Shown here piece by piece: positions 6,491 to 12,337 of a stretch of DNA of 16,929 nt (the stretch's first letter is position 1; the number at the start of each line of letters is the position of its first letter). Below the pieces are notes generated by a model. It did no database searches, was not told the DNA's origin, and worked only from the letters and a program-made list of their open reading frames with translations. The stretch spans positions 1 to 16,929 of the forward strand of contig CAZIJO010000130.1 in the NCBI GenBank assembly GCA_964539515.1, read 5' to 3'. The position numbers and the translations under genes were made by a program. Origin of the DNA: JADLHS01 sp964539515 (GTDB lineage: Bacteria; Verrucomicrobiota; Verrucomicrobiia; Limisphaerales; JADLHS01).

Positions 6491-7378
6491 ATGAAAATCC
6501 TCCGGGCAGAACATCTGGGCATGTGCTTTGGGGTGCGGGACGCCATTGCACTTGCGGTTGAAACCGCGCGCCAGACGCCGTTGACGGTTCTCGGCGATTT
6601 GGTCCATAACGAAACCGTTTTGGCCGGGTTGCAGGCCAGGGGAATTCGCTTTGCGCAACGGCCGGAAGGGGTGGCGACGCGCCATGTGATGATCACGGCC
6701 CACGGGACTTCGGAACGCGCTTTAGACCGGGCGCGTGCGCAAGGATTGAATGTGCTGGAGGCCACCTGTCCACTCGTTCACGTCGCGCACCGGGCTCTGG
6801 CCAAGCTGGTCGCGGAGGGGTTTCATCCCGTCATCATTGGCAAGCGCGATCATGTGGAAGTTCGGGGCATGACCGAGGATCTCGCGGAGTTCGATGTCGT
6901 GCTTTCGGCGGAAGCGGTGCGAAGTCTGGCCGGGCGTCCCCGGTTCGGTGTCGTGGCGCAGACAACCCAGCCGATTGATCGGGTCCGCGAACTGGTGCAG
7001 TTGTTGCGCGAGCGCTTTCCGGCGTCCGACGTGCGTTTCGTGGACACGGTTTGCCAGCCTACGAAACAGCGCCAGCACGCCGCGGTGGAACTCGCGCAGC
7101 AGTGTGACGTTGTCGTTGTCATCGGCGGGGCGCACAGCAACAACACCCACGAACTGGTCGCCACCTCCGGCCGGTACTGTGCCCGGGTCCATCATGTGCA
7201 AACCGCGGAGGATTTGCGCGAAGCATGGTTTGCCTCCGATGACACCGTCGGGATCACGGCCGGCACGTCGACCCCCGACAGCACGATCGCGCAGGTGGAG
7301 TGCTGGCTCACCCAGTTTGCGACCCAACCTGTCCGCCAGCCCAGGGAGAATTGCCATGAACTACACAAAATGGATTGA
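6491..7378 (+). CDS. ispH: 4-hydroxy-3-methylbut-2-enyl diphosphate reductase IspH
   Basis: IspH is the last enzyme of the methylerythritol phosphate pathway; its iron-sulphur cluster reduces HMBPP to IPP and DMAPP. The 295-residue product keeps the three cluster cysteines Cys12 (GMCFGVRDAI), Cys93 (ATCPLVHVAH) and Cys188 (DTVCQPTKQRQ). Also present are the substrate histidines His39, His71 and His121, the catalytic glutamate Glu123 (HVEVRG), Ser216/Asn218 in AHSNNTHEL and Ser260 in AGTSTPD. The GKRDHVEVRG form differs from the GHxGHPEVxG form of E. coli, so it belongs to a divergent branch. AGGGAGA five bases ahead of the ATG sets the start; the in-frame extension to 6425 would run through the promoter. 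The 3' end overlaps the next gene by 23 bases. Confidence 0.92.
   Translation: MKILRAEHLGMCFGVRDAIALAVETARQTPLTVLGDLVHNETVLAGLQARGIRFAQRPEGVATRHVMITAHGTSERALDRARAQGLNVLEATCPLVHVAHRALAKLVAEGFHPVIIGKRDHVEVRGMTEDLAEFDVVLSAEAVRSLAGRPRFGVVAQTTQPIDRVRELVQLLRERFPASDVRFVDTVCQPTKQRQHAAVELAQQCDVVVVIGGAHSNNTHELVATSGRYCARVHHVQTAEDLREAWFASDDTVGITAGTSTPDSTIAQVECWLTQFATQPVRQPRENCHELHKMD
7343..7349 (+). promoter_or_regulatory. Shine-Dalgarno site of the ferritin-like gene
   Basis: AGGGAGA ends six bases before the ATG at 7356 and lies inside the ispH coding region. It is nearly identical to the site in front of ispH (6479-6485). It decides the start of the overlapping gene. Confidence 0.6.
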
Positions 7379-8129
7379 ACATTTCACGCGGAACCGGTCT
7401 GACCGACCGGAGCCGGACTGGGCCGCCCCCGTCCACGTGCCGCCGGCCGTGCTCGCACCGATGCTGCGATCCATCGAACAATTCCGGCTCGGCGATGGCG
7501 GCGGGCCGGCGGCGCTGATCGCGCATGACGCCGAGAGGTTTCGCAGTCGCACCAACGAAATGCGGACGATCGTGGACCTTTGGTTTGCCGAGGAGGCGGA
7601 GCATGCCCGATTGCTCGGTTGCGCCGTGAAGCGGTTTGGCGGGCGCATCATCACCTCCCACTGGAGTTTCACGGCGTTTTGCCTTTGCCGCCGGATGCTG
7701 GGCGTGCGTTTTGAACTCCAGGTGCTCACGCTCACCGAACTCGTGAGCACGGCCTATTATCGCCTGCTGCGCCGGCATTCGCCGGACGGACCGTTGGCCG
7801 CGCTGTGCGAGTTGATTCTCCGCGACGAAGCCGGCCACGTTGCGTTCCACCTTGACCGGCTGGCCAGTGCCGGCTGTCCGCGGCCCGGCTGGCCAGGCGG
7901 GTTGTGGCGGTTTCAGTTTCGGCTGTTCGGCTACGCGGCGGCGACCGTGCTATGGATCAGCCATGCGCCGTGCCTCAAGGCCATTGGGGGTTCGCGGAGG
8001 GAATATTACGCGGCCGTCACGCACCAACTGACGCGCTTTATCCGCGCCTTGGACCGGGCGCAGCGACCGGTTGAAATTCCTGCTATGTGGGCGAGTCCGC
8101 GCCTGGGGCAACTCGAGCTGTCCAAATGA
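7356..8129 (+). CDS. Ferritin-like (putative di-iron) protein of unknown function
   Basis: The 257-residue product has the four-helix carboxylate pattern of ferritin-like di-iron proteins. There is a possible first ligand Asp47 (or Glu41) in SIEQFRLGDGG, Glu80-x-x-His83 in WFAEEAEHARLLG, Glu128 in LTLTELVSTAYY, and Glu158-x-x-His161 in LRDEAGHVAFH. Such proteins bind two irons and often oxidise or hydroxylate organic substrates, but the substrate here is unknown. A hydrophobic stretch near 188-203 may be a membrane-contact helix. The gene begins inside ispH (23-base overlap) with its own Shine-Dalgarno site and ends by ATGA overlap with a membrane-protein gene, so all three should be co-expressed. 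The start MNYTKW is preferred because the upstream frame runs through ispH and is not conserved in character. Whether it serves isoprenoid or lipid chemistry is inference from position only. Confidence 0.75.
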   Translation: MNYTKWIEHFTRNRSDRPEPDWAAPVHVPPAVLAPMLRSIEQFRLGDGGGPAALIAHDAERFRSRTNEMRTIVDLWFAEEAEHARLLGCAVKRFGGRIITSHWSFTAFCLCRRMLGVRFELQVLTLTELVSTAYYRLLRRHSPDGPLAALCELILRDEAGHVAFHLDRLASAGCPRPGWPGGLWRFQFRLFGYAAATVLWISHAPCLKAIGGSRREYYAAVTHQLTRFIRALDRAQRPVEIPAMWASPRLGQLELSK

Positions 8130-8860
8130 GCGCTCCCGCCGGCAAATCAGGCTGGGGCCGCTGGTTCATCGTCGCTACGTTTGCCATTGCGATGGCCTGG
8201 GTTGAATCCGCGGTGGTTTTTTATCTGCGCACACACCTTGACCGGATTGAGCCGCTCCAGGCCAACCCGCTCCCGCTCGTCGGGCGGATTGGCCCGGTGG
8301 AACTGGTGCGCGAGCTCGCCACGTTGATCATGCTGTTGACGGTCGGGCTGCTTGCCGGGCGGACGGGGCGGGAACGGTTCGCGTTCGCGCTCATCGCGTT
8401 CGGCGTCTGGGACATTTTCTATTACGTTTTTCTGAAGGTGATGTGCGGCTGGCCAAGTTCATTGCTGGATTGGGACATTCTGTTTCTCATCCCGCTGCCG
8501 TGGTGGGGGCCCGTCCTCGCCCCAATGTTGATCGCGGCACTGATGATTGTTTGGGGCACACTCGCTACGCATTTTGAACAAACGCCATCGTCTTCCCGGT
8601 CAAGCGCGGGGGTTTGGGGATTGAGCTTCCTCGGGGCCGGGCTGGCGCTTTACACATTCATGGCCGACGCCATCGGCGTGGTTGATCGCGGCGTCGCCGC
8701 CGTTCGGGAAGTCCTGCCCACCCATTTCAACTGGCCACTGTTCGGGGTCGCGCTGGCCTTGATGGCGGCACCCGTGGTCCAACTTGTCCGGACGCTGCGC
8801 CATGATTCCGGAGCGCCTCTTGAGCCGCCGGAGTGTCTTGATCCAATCAATTGCCCATGA
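8126..8860 (+). CDS. Polytopic membrane protein, unknown function (six helices)
   Basis: I do not recognise a named family. The 244-residue product has about six membrane helices (roughly 14-34, 58-78, 85-104, 123-147, 162-180, 202-221). Distinct conserved-looking motifs are the first-helix MAWVESAVVFYLR, VELVREL before helix 2, the aromatic FGVWDIFYYVFLK segment, and LDWDILFLIPLPWWGPVLAP. The acidic and aromatic residues inside membrane segments (Glu27, Asp96, Asp115, Asp117) suggest a binding or catalytic site within the bilayer. The start ATG overlaps the stop of the ferritin-like gene (ATGA), and its own stop overlaps the next start in the same way, so it is translationally coupled on both sides. 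Confidence 0.75.
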   Translation: MSAPAGKSGWGRWFIVATFAIAMAWVESAVVFYLRTHLDRIEPLQANPLPLVGRIGPVELVRELATLIMLLTVGLLAGRTGRERFAFALIAFGVWDIFYYVFLKVMCGWPSSLLDWDILFLIPLPWWGPVLAPMLIAALMIVWGTLATHFEQTPSSSRSSAGVWGLSFLGAGLALYTFMADAIGVVDRGVAAVREVLPTHFNWPLFGVALALMAAPVVQLVRTLRHDSGAPLEPPECLDPINCP

Positions 8861-9573
8861 ACGCCGTTCCTGATCAGCCCATCGATACCGCGGTTGGGAC
8901 GATGCTCCGGGGCGAAGTCGCCGCCCTGCGGGCGTGGACAGCCGACTGGCGCGCGCCTCGGATCACCCGGGATGTCATGATCATTTGTTTTGGCGCCGGC
9001 CTGTTTGGCGCGGCAGTGGGTTGGTGGCGCGATCCCCAGCAGGCTTTGTTCGCGGGAATAAAGCTGCCGTTGATTCTGCTGCTGACCGCCGGCGGTAACG
9101 CGCTGCTTAATTCGATGCTGGCGCCATTGCTGGGGCTGCATCTCCGATTTCGACAGTCCTTCCTTGCGATCCTGACGAGCTTCGCGCTGGCGGCCACGAT
9201 CCTTGGCGCCTTCAGTTCCTTGGTAGCGTTCATTATCTGGAACGCTCCGCCCCTGACCGCCGGCGGCCGTTCCAACTCCACCATCCACGCGGCAATTCTG
9301 TTGCTCCTCGTCGTGGCAATCGCTTTTGCCGGGGTGGCGGCGAATCTGCGTCTGTTCCAATTGCTGCGCAGCCTGGCCGGGGATCGGGCGGCGGCCGGGC
9401 GCGTGTTGCTGGCGTGGCTGGCGGGAAACCTTTTTCTGGGCAGCCAGCTTTCGTGGATTTTGCGGCCGTTCATCGGCTCGCCGGGCTTGCCGGTCGAGTT
9501 TCTGCGCCGCGACGCCTTCAGTGGAAATTTCTACGAAGCGGTCTTCCGTTCCTCGGTTCATCTGTTCAACTAA
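8857..9573 (+). CDS. Polytopic membrane protein, paralogue of the next gene
   Basis: The 238-residue product has a soluble N-terminus (1-38) and about five membrane helices (roughly 39-57, 69-92, 103-128, 144-161, 183-202). It ends with an amphipathic tail after WILRPFIGSP. The helix layout, the WW pair before helix 2 and the LRP-x-IG motif near the end recur in the following gene, so the two look like diverged tandem duplicates. The overall look is Yip1-like, but I cannot confirm that family. The ATG at 8857 overlaps the previous stop (ATGA); an upstream in-frame TTG at 8851 would add only two residues. Confidence 0.7.
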   Translation: MNAVPDQPIDTAVGTMLRGEVAALRAWTADWRAPRITRDVMIICFGAGLFGAAVGWWRDPQQALFAGIKLPLILLLTAGGNALLNSMLAPLLGLHLRFRQSFLAILTSFALAATILGAFSSLVAFIIWNAPPLTAGGRSNSTIHAAILLLLVVAIAFAGVAANLRLFQLLRSLAGDRAAAGRVLLAWLAGNLFLGSQLSWILRPFIGSPGLPVEFLRRDAFSGNFYEAVFRSSVHLFN

Positions 9574-9587
9574 AACCCTGCCAAATC

Positions 9588-10349
9588 ATGAATGACATCA
9601 ATGCCACGAGTTCAAATCCACCCAAGCTCACGCCCCCGCCGCCGATCTACGGGCCCCGCCCGCTGGGTGACGATCCGGCCGAGCGGGAGCCCATTACGAA
9701 TGCCATTGTCGCCATCGAAGCGCTTTTGCGGCAGCCGCGTCGGGTCATGTTTCAACTCCGCCAGCCCGGCGCGGGCAAACTGATCGGCTTGATGCTGCTG
9801 GTCGCGGTCGCTTGCAGCCTGATTTACGGGGTCGTCGTTGGCTCATTTTCGGGGCACGAGCAATGGTGGGCCGCCCCGGCGAAGGTTGCGGCCGGCCTGC
9901 TCATCTCGGCGCTGATCTGTCTGCCGAGCCTCTACATCTTCACCTGTCTGAGCGGCTCGCAGGCGCGGTTGGCGGAGATGTTCGGCCTCGTCGCGGGTTT
10001 GCTCATGCTGATGACGATGCTGCTCATTGGTTTTGCGCCGGTCGCCTGGTTGTTCTCGCAGTCCACGGAGTCGTTGCCGTGGATGGGGCTGCTGCATCTG
10101 GTGTTCTGGTTGATTGCCACCTTTTTTGGCGTGCGCTTTCTGGGTGCCGCCTTTGCCGGTTCCAACGCGCGATCCGCCGCGGGCTTGAACACTTGGGTCG
10201 TGATCTTCGTGCTGGTCGCCTTGCAAATGAGTACCGCCTTGCGCCCCCTGATCGGTCTGTCGGAGACTTTCTTGCCGACCGAGAAACGATTCTTCGTGAG
10301 CCATTGGCTCGATTGCATCAAGAAGTCGGACCCGGACCGGACGCCGTAG
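9588..10349 (+). CDS. Polytopic membrane protein, paralogue of the previous gene
   Basis: The 253-residue product has a Pro-rich cytoplasmic N-terminus (PPKLTPPPPIYGPRPLG), then about five membrane helices (roughly 64-85, 97-120, 131-154, 165-186, 203-214). Near the end is STALRPLIGLSE, which matches the SWILRPFIGSPG of the neighbour upstream. The start at 9588 is 14 bases after the previous stop. In frame the reading frame stays open far upstream, but those residues overlap the coding region of the neighbour and are not membrane-like, so the longer form is rejected. Function is unknown; a Yip1-like role in membrane organisation is only a guess. Confidence 0.7.
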   Translation: MNDINATSSNPPKLTPPPPIYGPRPLGDDPAEREPITNAIVAIEALLRQPRRVMFQLRQPGAGKLIGLMLLVAVACSLIYGVVVGSFSGHEQWWAAPAKVAAGLLISALICLPSLYIFTCLSGSQARLAEMFGLVAGLLMLMTMLLIGFAPVAWLFSQSTESLPWMGLLHLVFWLIATFFGVRFLGAAFAGSNARSAAGLNTWVVIFVLVALQMSTALRPLIGLSETFLPTEKRFFVSHWLDCIKKSDPDRTP

Positions 10350-10368
10350 GCGGCGGGCGGGCGGGCGG
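10349..10368 (+). repeat. GGCG/GGGC tetramer run after the stop codon
   Basis: Directly after the TAG there are three GGG tracts separated by single C bases, followed by GG, in a short tetranucleotide repeat. It is one G short of a four-tract G-quadruplex motif. The rest of the 10350-10453 gap holds a two-copy TTGGATC repeat and a ribosome-binding-site-like GGTGGAAG. Confidence 0.5.
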
Positions 10369-10422
10369 AACCCGAGGCCTGGTTTCGATCGCGGAGCGAT
10401 GGAAACGGGTGGCTCGGATGAC

Positions 10423-10436
10423 TTGGATCTTGGATC
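10423..10436 (+). repeat. Two tandem copies of the 7-base unit TTGGATC
   Basis: TTGGATC is repeated twice without a gap. It lies just upstream of the DUF1361 gene. The unit length equals that of the GGTCGAG repeat in rimO. Two copies can arise by chance, so it is noted only because of that parallel. Confidence 0.5.
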
Positions 10437-10453
10437 GGTGGAAGATGGCTTTT

Positions 10454-11161
10454 ATGAATTCGCTGAAACTGATTTTTAAACGGGAAACGCTTATCCCGAT
10501 GTTGGCGCTGACCTTTGCCACGGCCGTCTGTCTGGCATTGGTCCTGGCGCGCATCACCTGGACGGGCAAGTTCCGCTACAGCTTTCTCGCCTGGAATCTG
10601 TTCCTCGCCTGGCTGCCGCTGCTGTTCGCCATGCTCGCCCGGGCAAACTACCGCGAAGGCGAGCGATCCGGGTGGCGATTTCTGGGCTTTAGCGCGGCCT
10701 GGCTGCTGTTCTTTCCGAATGCGCCGTACATTTTCACCGACTTGATCCACCTGACGAGCCGCTCCTTCGTTCATTTTTGGGTCGATCTGGCCGTGATTCT
10801 GTCGTGCGCCTTCACCGGACTGATGCTGGGTTTGGTTTCACTGTATCTGATGCACTCCGTCGCCACGCGAATGTTGGGGCGGGCCGCGGGCTGGTGCTTT
10901 GTGGCCGGGGTTGCGGGGCTCGGCAGCTTCGGGATTTACCTTGGCCGCTTCCTGCGTTTTAACAGCTGGGACATCATCGCCAAACCGGCGGAGCTGTACC
11001 ACGGCATCAGCCGGGTGGCGGGCGGACAAGCGCTGCATCAAAGCCAGGTCGGGTTCATGGTGTTGTTCGCCACTTTTATTTTCATCGCTTATGTCATGCT
11101 GTACGCGCTGACCCATTTGCCGACTCACGATCGACTCCACCCGGCTCCGGCAACGGCATGA
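10454..11161 (+). CDS. DUF1361 membrane protein
   Basis: The 235-residue product has about six membrane helices (roughly 12-33, 43-62, 75-88, 107-133, 144-163, 200-220). It carries the DUF1361 hallmarks FLAWNLFLAWLPLLFA, LLFFPNAPYIFTDLIHL (84-100) and IYLGRFLRFNSWD (161-173). The biochemical role of DUF1361 is unknown. Three in-frame ATGs compete (10418, 10445, 10454). The last is chosen because GGTGGAAG ends nine bases ahead of it, while the same site abuts the second and lies downstream of the first. The frame stays open further upstream only as a shadow of the preceding gene. The stop overlaps the next start by ATGA. Confidence 0.82.
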   Translation: MNSLKLIFKRETLIPMLALTFATAVCLALVLARITWTGKFRYSFLAWNLFLAWLPLLFAMLARANYREGERSGWRFLGFSAAWLLFFPNAPYIFTDLIHLTSRSFVHFWVDLAVILSCAFTGLMLGLVSLYLMHSVATRMLGRAAGWCFVAGVAGLGSFGIYLGRFLRFNSWDIIAKPAELYHGISRVAGGQALHQSQVGFMVLFATFIFIAYVMLYALTHLPTHDRLHPAPATA

Positions 11162-11661
11162 ACCGCGCGACCCGGCTCCGTCGCCGCCTCACGCGGCTCA
11201 CCTGGCTTTTTATCATTGGCTTGGTGATCAGTGGGGCGACGGCACTTCCCTTAAGCTGGGAGCTGGATTTGTTGGTGAATTGGTTCGGTCTGAGCGGGCA
11301 AACCAGCGCCACCGCCACAGCCGGACCCGGTCGCTGGCTGCTCACGGCTCACGAAGCCTTGCAGGACGTGAGCGTAAAGCATCCCCTGCTGTTCTATGGC
11401 ACCGACTGGCTTGCGTTCGGCCACTTCGTTATTGCCATCGCGTTTGTTGGTGCGCTGCGCGACCCGGTGCGCAACCGGTGGCTGTTCGACTTCGGTCTGA
11501 TCGCCTGCGTCCTGGTGGTTCCCTACGCACTTCTGTTTGGGGCGGTGCGCGGGATTCCGATTTGGTGGCGGCTGATTGACTGTTCCTTCGGTGGGTTCGG
11601 CTTCGTCCCGCTCTGGCTTTGTCGAAAATGGGCGCGTGAACTCGAACTTTCCCGAAGTTGA
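11158..11661 (+). CDS. Conserved-looking four-helix membrane protein, unknown function
   Basis: The 167-residue product starts with an Arg-rich segment (RLRRRLTRLT), then has about four membrane helices (roughly 15-33, 84-101, 110-130, 139-155). The hydrophilic region after helix 1 contains WLLTAHEALQDV. The segment LFYGTDWLAFGHFVIAIAFVGALRDPVRNRWLF and the WWRLIDCSFGGFGFVPLWLC end look highly constrained, with polar and charged residues (Asp83, His89, Asp102, Asp141) near the membrane, suggesting a specific activity. I recognise the type as a widespread uncharacterised integral membrane protein but cannot name the family. The ATG overlaps the DUF1361 stop (ATGA). It is the last gene of the plus-strand run and is convergent with the phosphatase gene, 37 bases away. 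Confidence 0.75.
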   Translation: MNRATRLRRRLTRLTWLFIIGLVISGATALPLSWELDLLVNWFGLSGQTSATATAGPGRWLLTAHEALQDVSVKHPLLFYGTDWLAFGHFVIAIAFVGALRDPVRNRWLFDFGLIACVLVVPYALLFGAVRGIPIWWRLIDCSFGGFGFVPLWLCRKWARELELSRS

Positions 11662-11698
11662 AACCGGCGGTTTTCAGGAATTGCGGATCCCGTCCGGT

Positions 11699-12241
11699 TC
11701 ACTGCCCGAGAATCCAATTCGCGGCCGCTGTCAAATCCTCCACGATCACCGCGCGGGCGAGTTGCGGGCCCGCTTCTTTTTCCACTTGGCGGCCGTAGCC
11801 GGTGCGGACCAGCAGGCTGGCGTGCACGCCCGCATTCCAGCCGCATTCGAGATCGATCAGCTTGTCACCGATCATAAAACTGCGGGCCAGGTCCAGGCCG
11901 AACTCATCCCGTGCGTCGAACAAAAACTGGGGGGAAGGCTTGCGCCCCCGGCTCGGCTGGTCCGGGGCTTCGGGGGCGATGTAGATTTTCCGAAACGTGA
12001 CGTCGTGTTGCTGAAACTCCCGGACGACGCGGGCGTTGACCAGCGCCACATCGTTCATGGTGAAATAGCCGCGGCCCACGCCGGACTGGTTGGTGACCAT
12101 GAACAAGGTGAACCCGGCGGCAGCCAATCGTTTTAGACTGGCGAAGCCTTCCGGGTAAACCTCCACTTCGGCCGGGTCGCGGAGATATTCCTTCTCTTTG
12201 ATGAGCGTTCCGTCGCGGTCGAGGAAAATGGCGCGGTGCAT
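11699..12241 (-). CDS. HAD phosphatase, GmhB/HisB-N-like, without zinc loop
   Basis: The 180-residue product matches the D,D-heptose 1,7-bisphosphate 7-phosphatase (GmhB) and histidinol-phosphatase branch of HAD enzymes. It has Asp8/Asp10 in FLDRDGTL, Thr50-Asn51 in VTNQSGVGRGYF, Lys101 in RGRKPSPQFL and the acidic GDKLIDLECGWNAG motif. GmhB supplies ADP-heptose for lipopolysaccharide core. Unlike E. coli GmhB, the loop between about residues 88 and 101 (YIAPEAPDQPSRGRKP) lacks the Cys/His zinc ligands, so it is a zinc-free variant and substrate preference is uncertain. No heptose genes are adjacent. The start MHRAIFLDRDGT leaves no room for error. No Shine-Dalgarno site is seen. Confidence 0.83.
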   Translation of the reverse strand: MHRAIFLDRDGTLIKEKEYLRDPAEVEVYPEGFASLKRLAAAGFTLFMVTNQSGVGRGYFTMNDVALVNARVVREFQQHDVTFRKIYIAPEAPDQPSRGRKPSPQFLFDARDEFGLDLARSFMIGDKLIDLECGWNAGVHASLLVRTGYGRQVEKEAGPQLARAVIVEDLTAAANWILGQ

Positions 12242-12253
12242 TTCGTTGGCTGC

Positions 12254-12282
12254 GTATTGTGCGGGCGGTCGGGCCGGAGCAA
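12254..12282 (-). promoter_or_regulatory. Weak promoter candidate for the GmhB-like gene
   Basis: On the minus strand TTGCTC (12282-12277) and CAATAC (12259-12254) are 17 bases apart and end 12 bases before the ATG at 12241. The -10 match is poor. It is listed because a terminator lies just upstream, so the gene needs its own promoter in this gap. Confidence 0.3.
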
Positions 12283-12285
12283 AGC

Positions 12286-12316
12286 AAAAAAAAAGGGCGG
12301 CCGCGGCCGCCCTTTT
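12286..12316 (-). terminator. Intrinsic terminator of the secreted Ig/lamin-tail gene
   Basis: Positions 12291-12316 form a perfect 26-base palindrome with arms AAAAGGGCGGCCG and its complement. On the minus strand it is followed by an unbroken run of nine T (12294-12286, read as A on the plus strand). It lies 22 bases past the stop of the large secreted protein gene and upstream of the GmhB-like gene, the right place to stop minus-strand transcription. Confidence 0.88.
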
Positions 12317-12337
12317 GAATCATGAAGGAACGCCAAA

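Noticed and set aside
8650..9561. Minus-strand reading frame of 303 codons opposite two membrane-protein genes
   Set aside because: Its Arg/Gln/Gly-rich translation is what results from reading membrane-protein codons backwards; the plus-strand frames have clear membrane helices and ATGA coupling.
9812..10453. N-terminal extension of the DUF1361 reading frame back to 9812
   Set aside because: The extension overlaps the membrane paralogue in another frame and is Gly/Arg/Ala-rich without structure; conserved DUF1361 sequence begins after 10454.
11662..11699. AACCGG/CCGGTT inverted repeat between convergent genes as a terminator
   Set aside because: The loop of 26 bases is far too long for a six-pair stem and there is no T-run.
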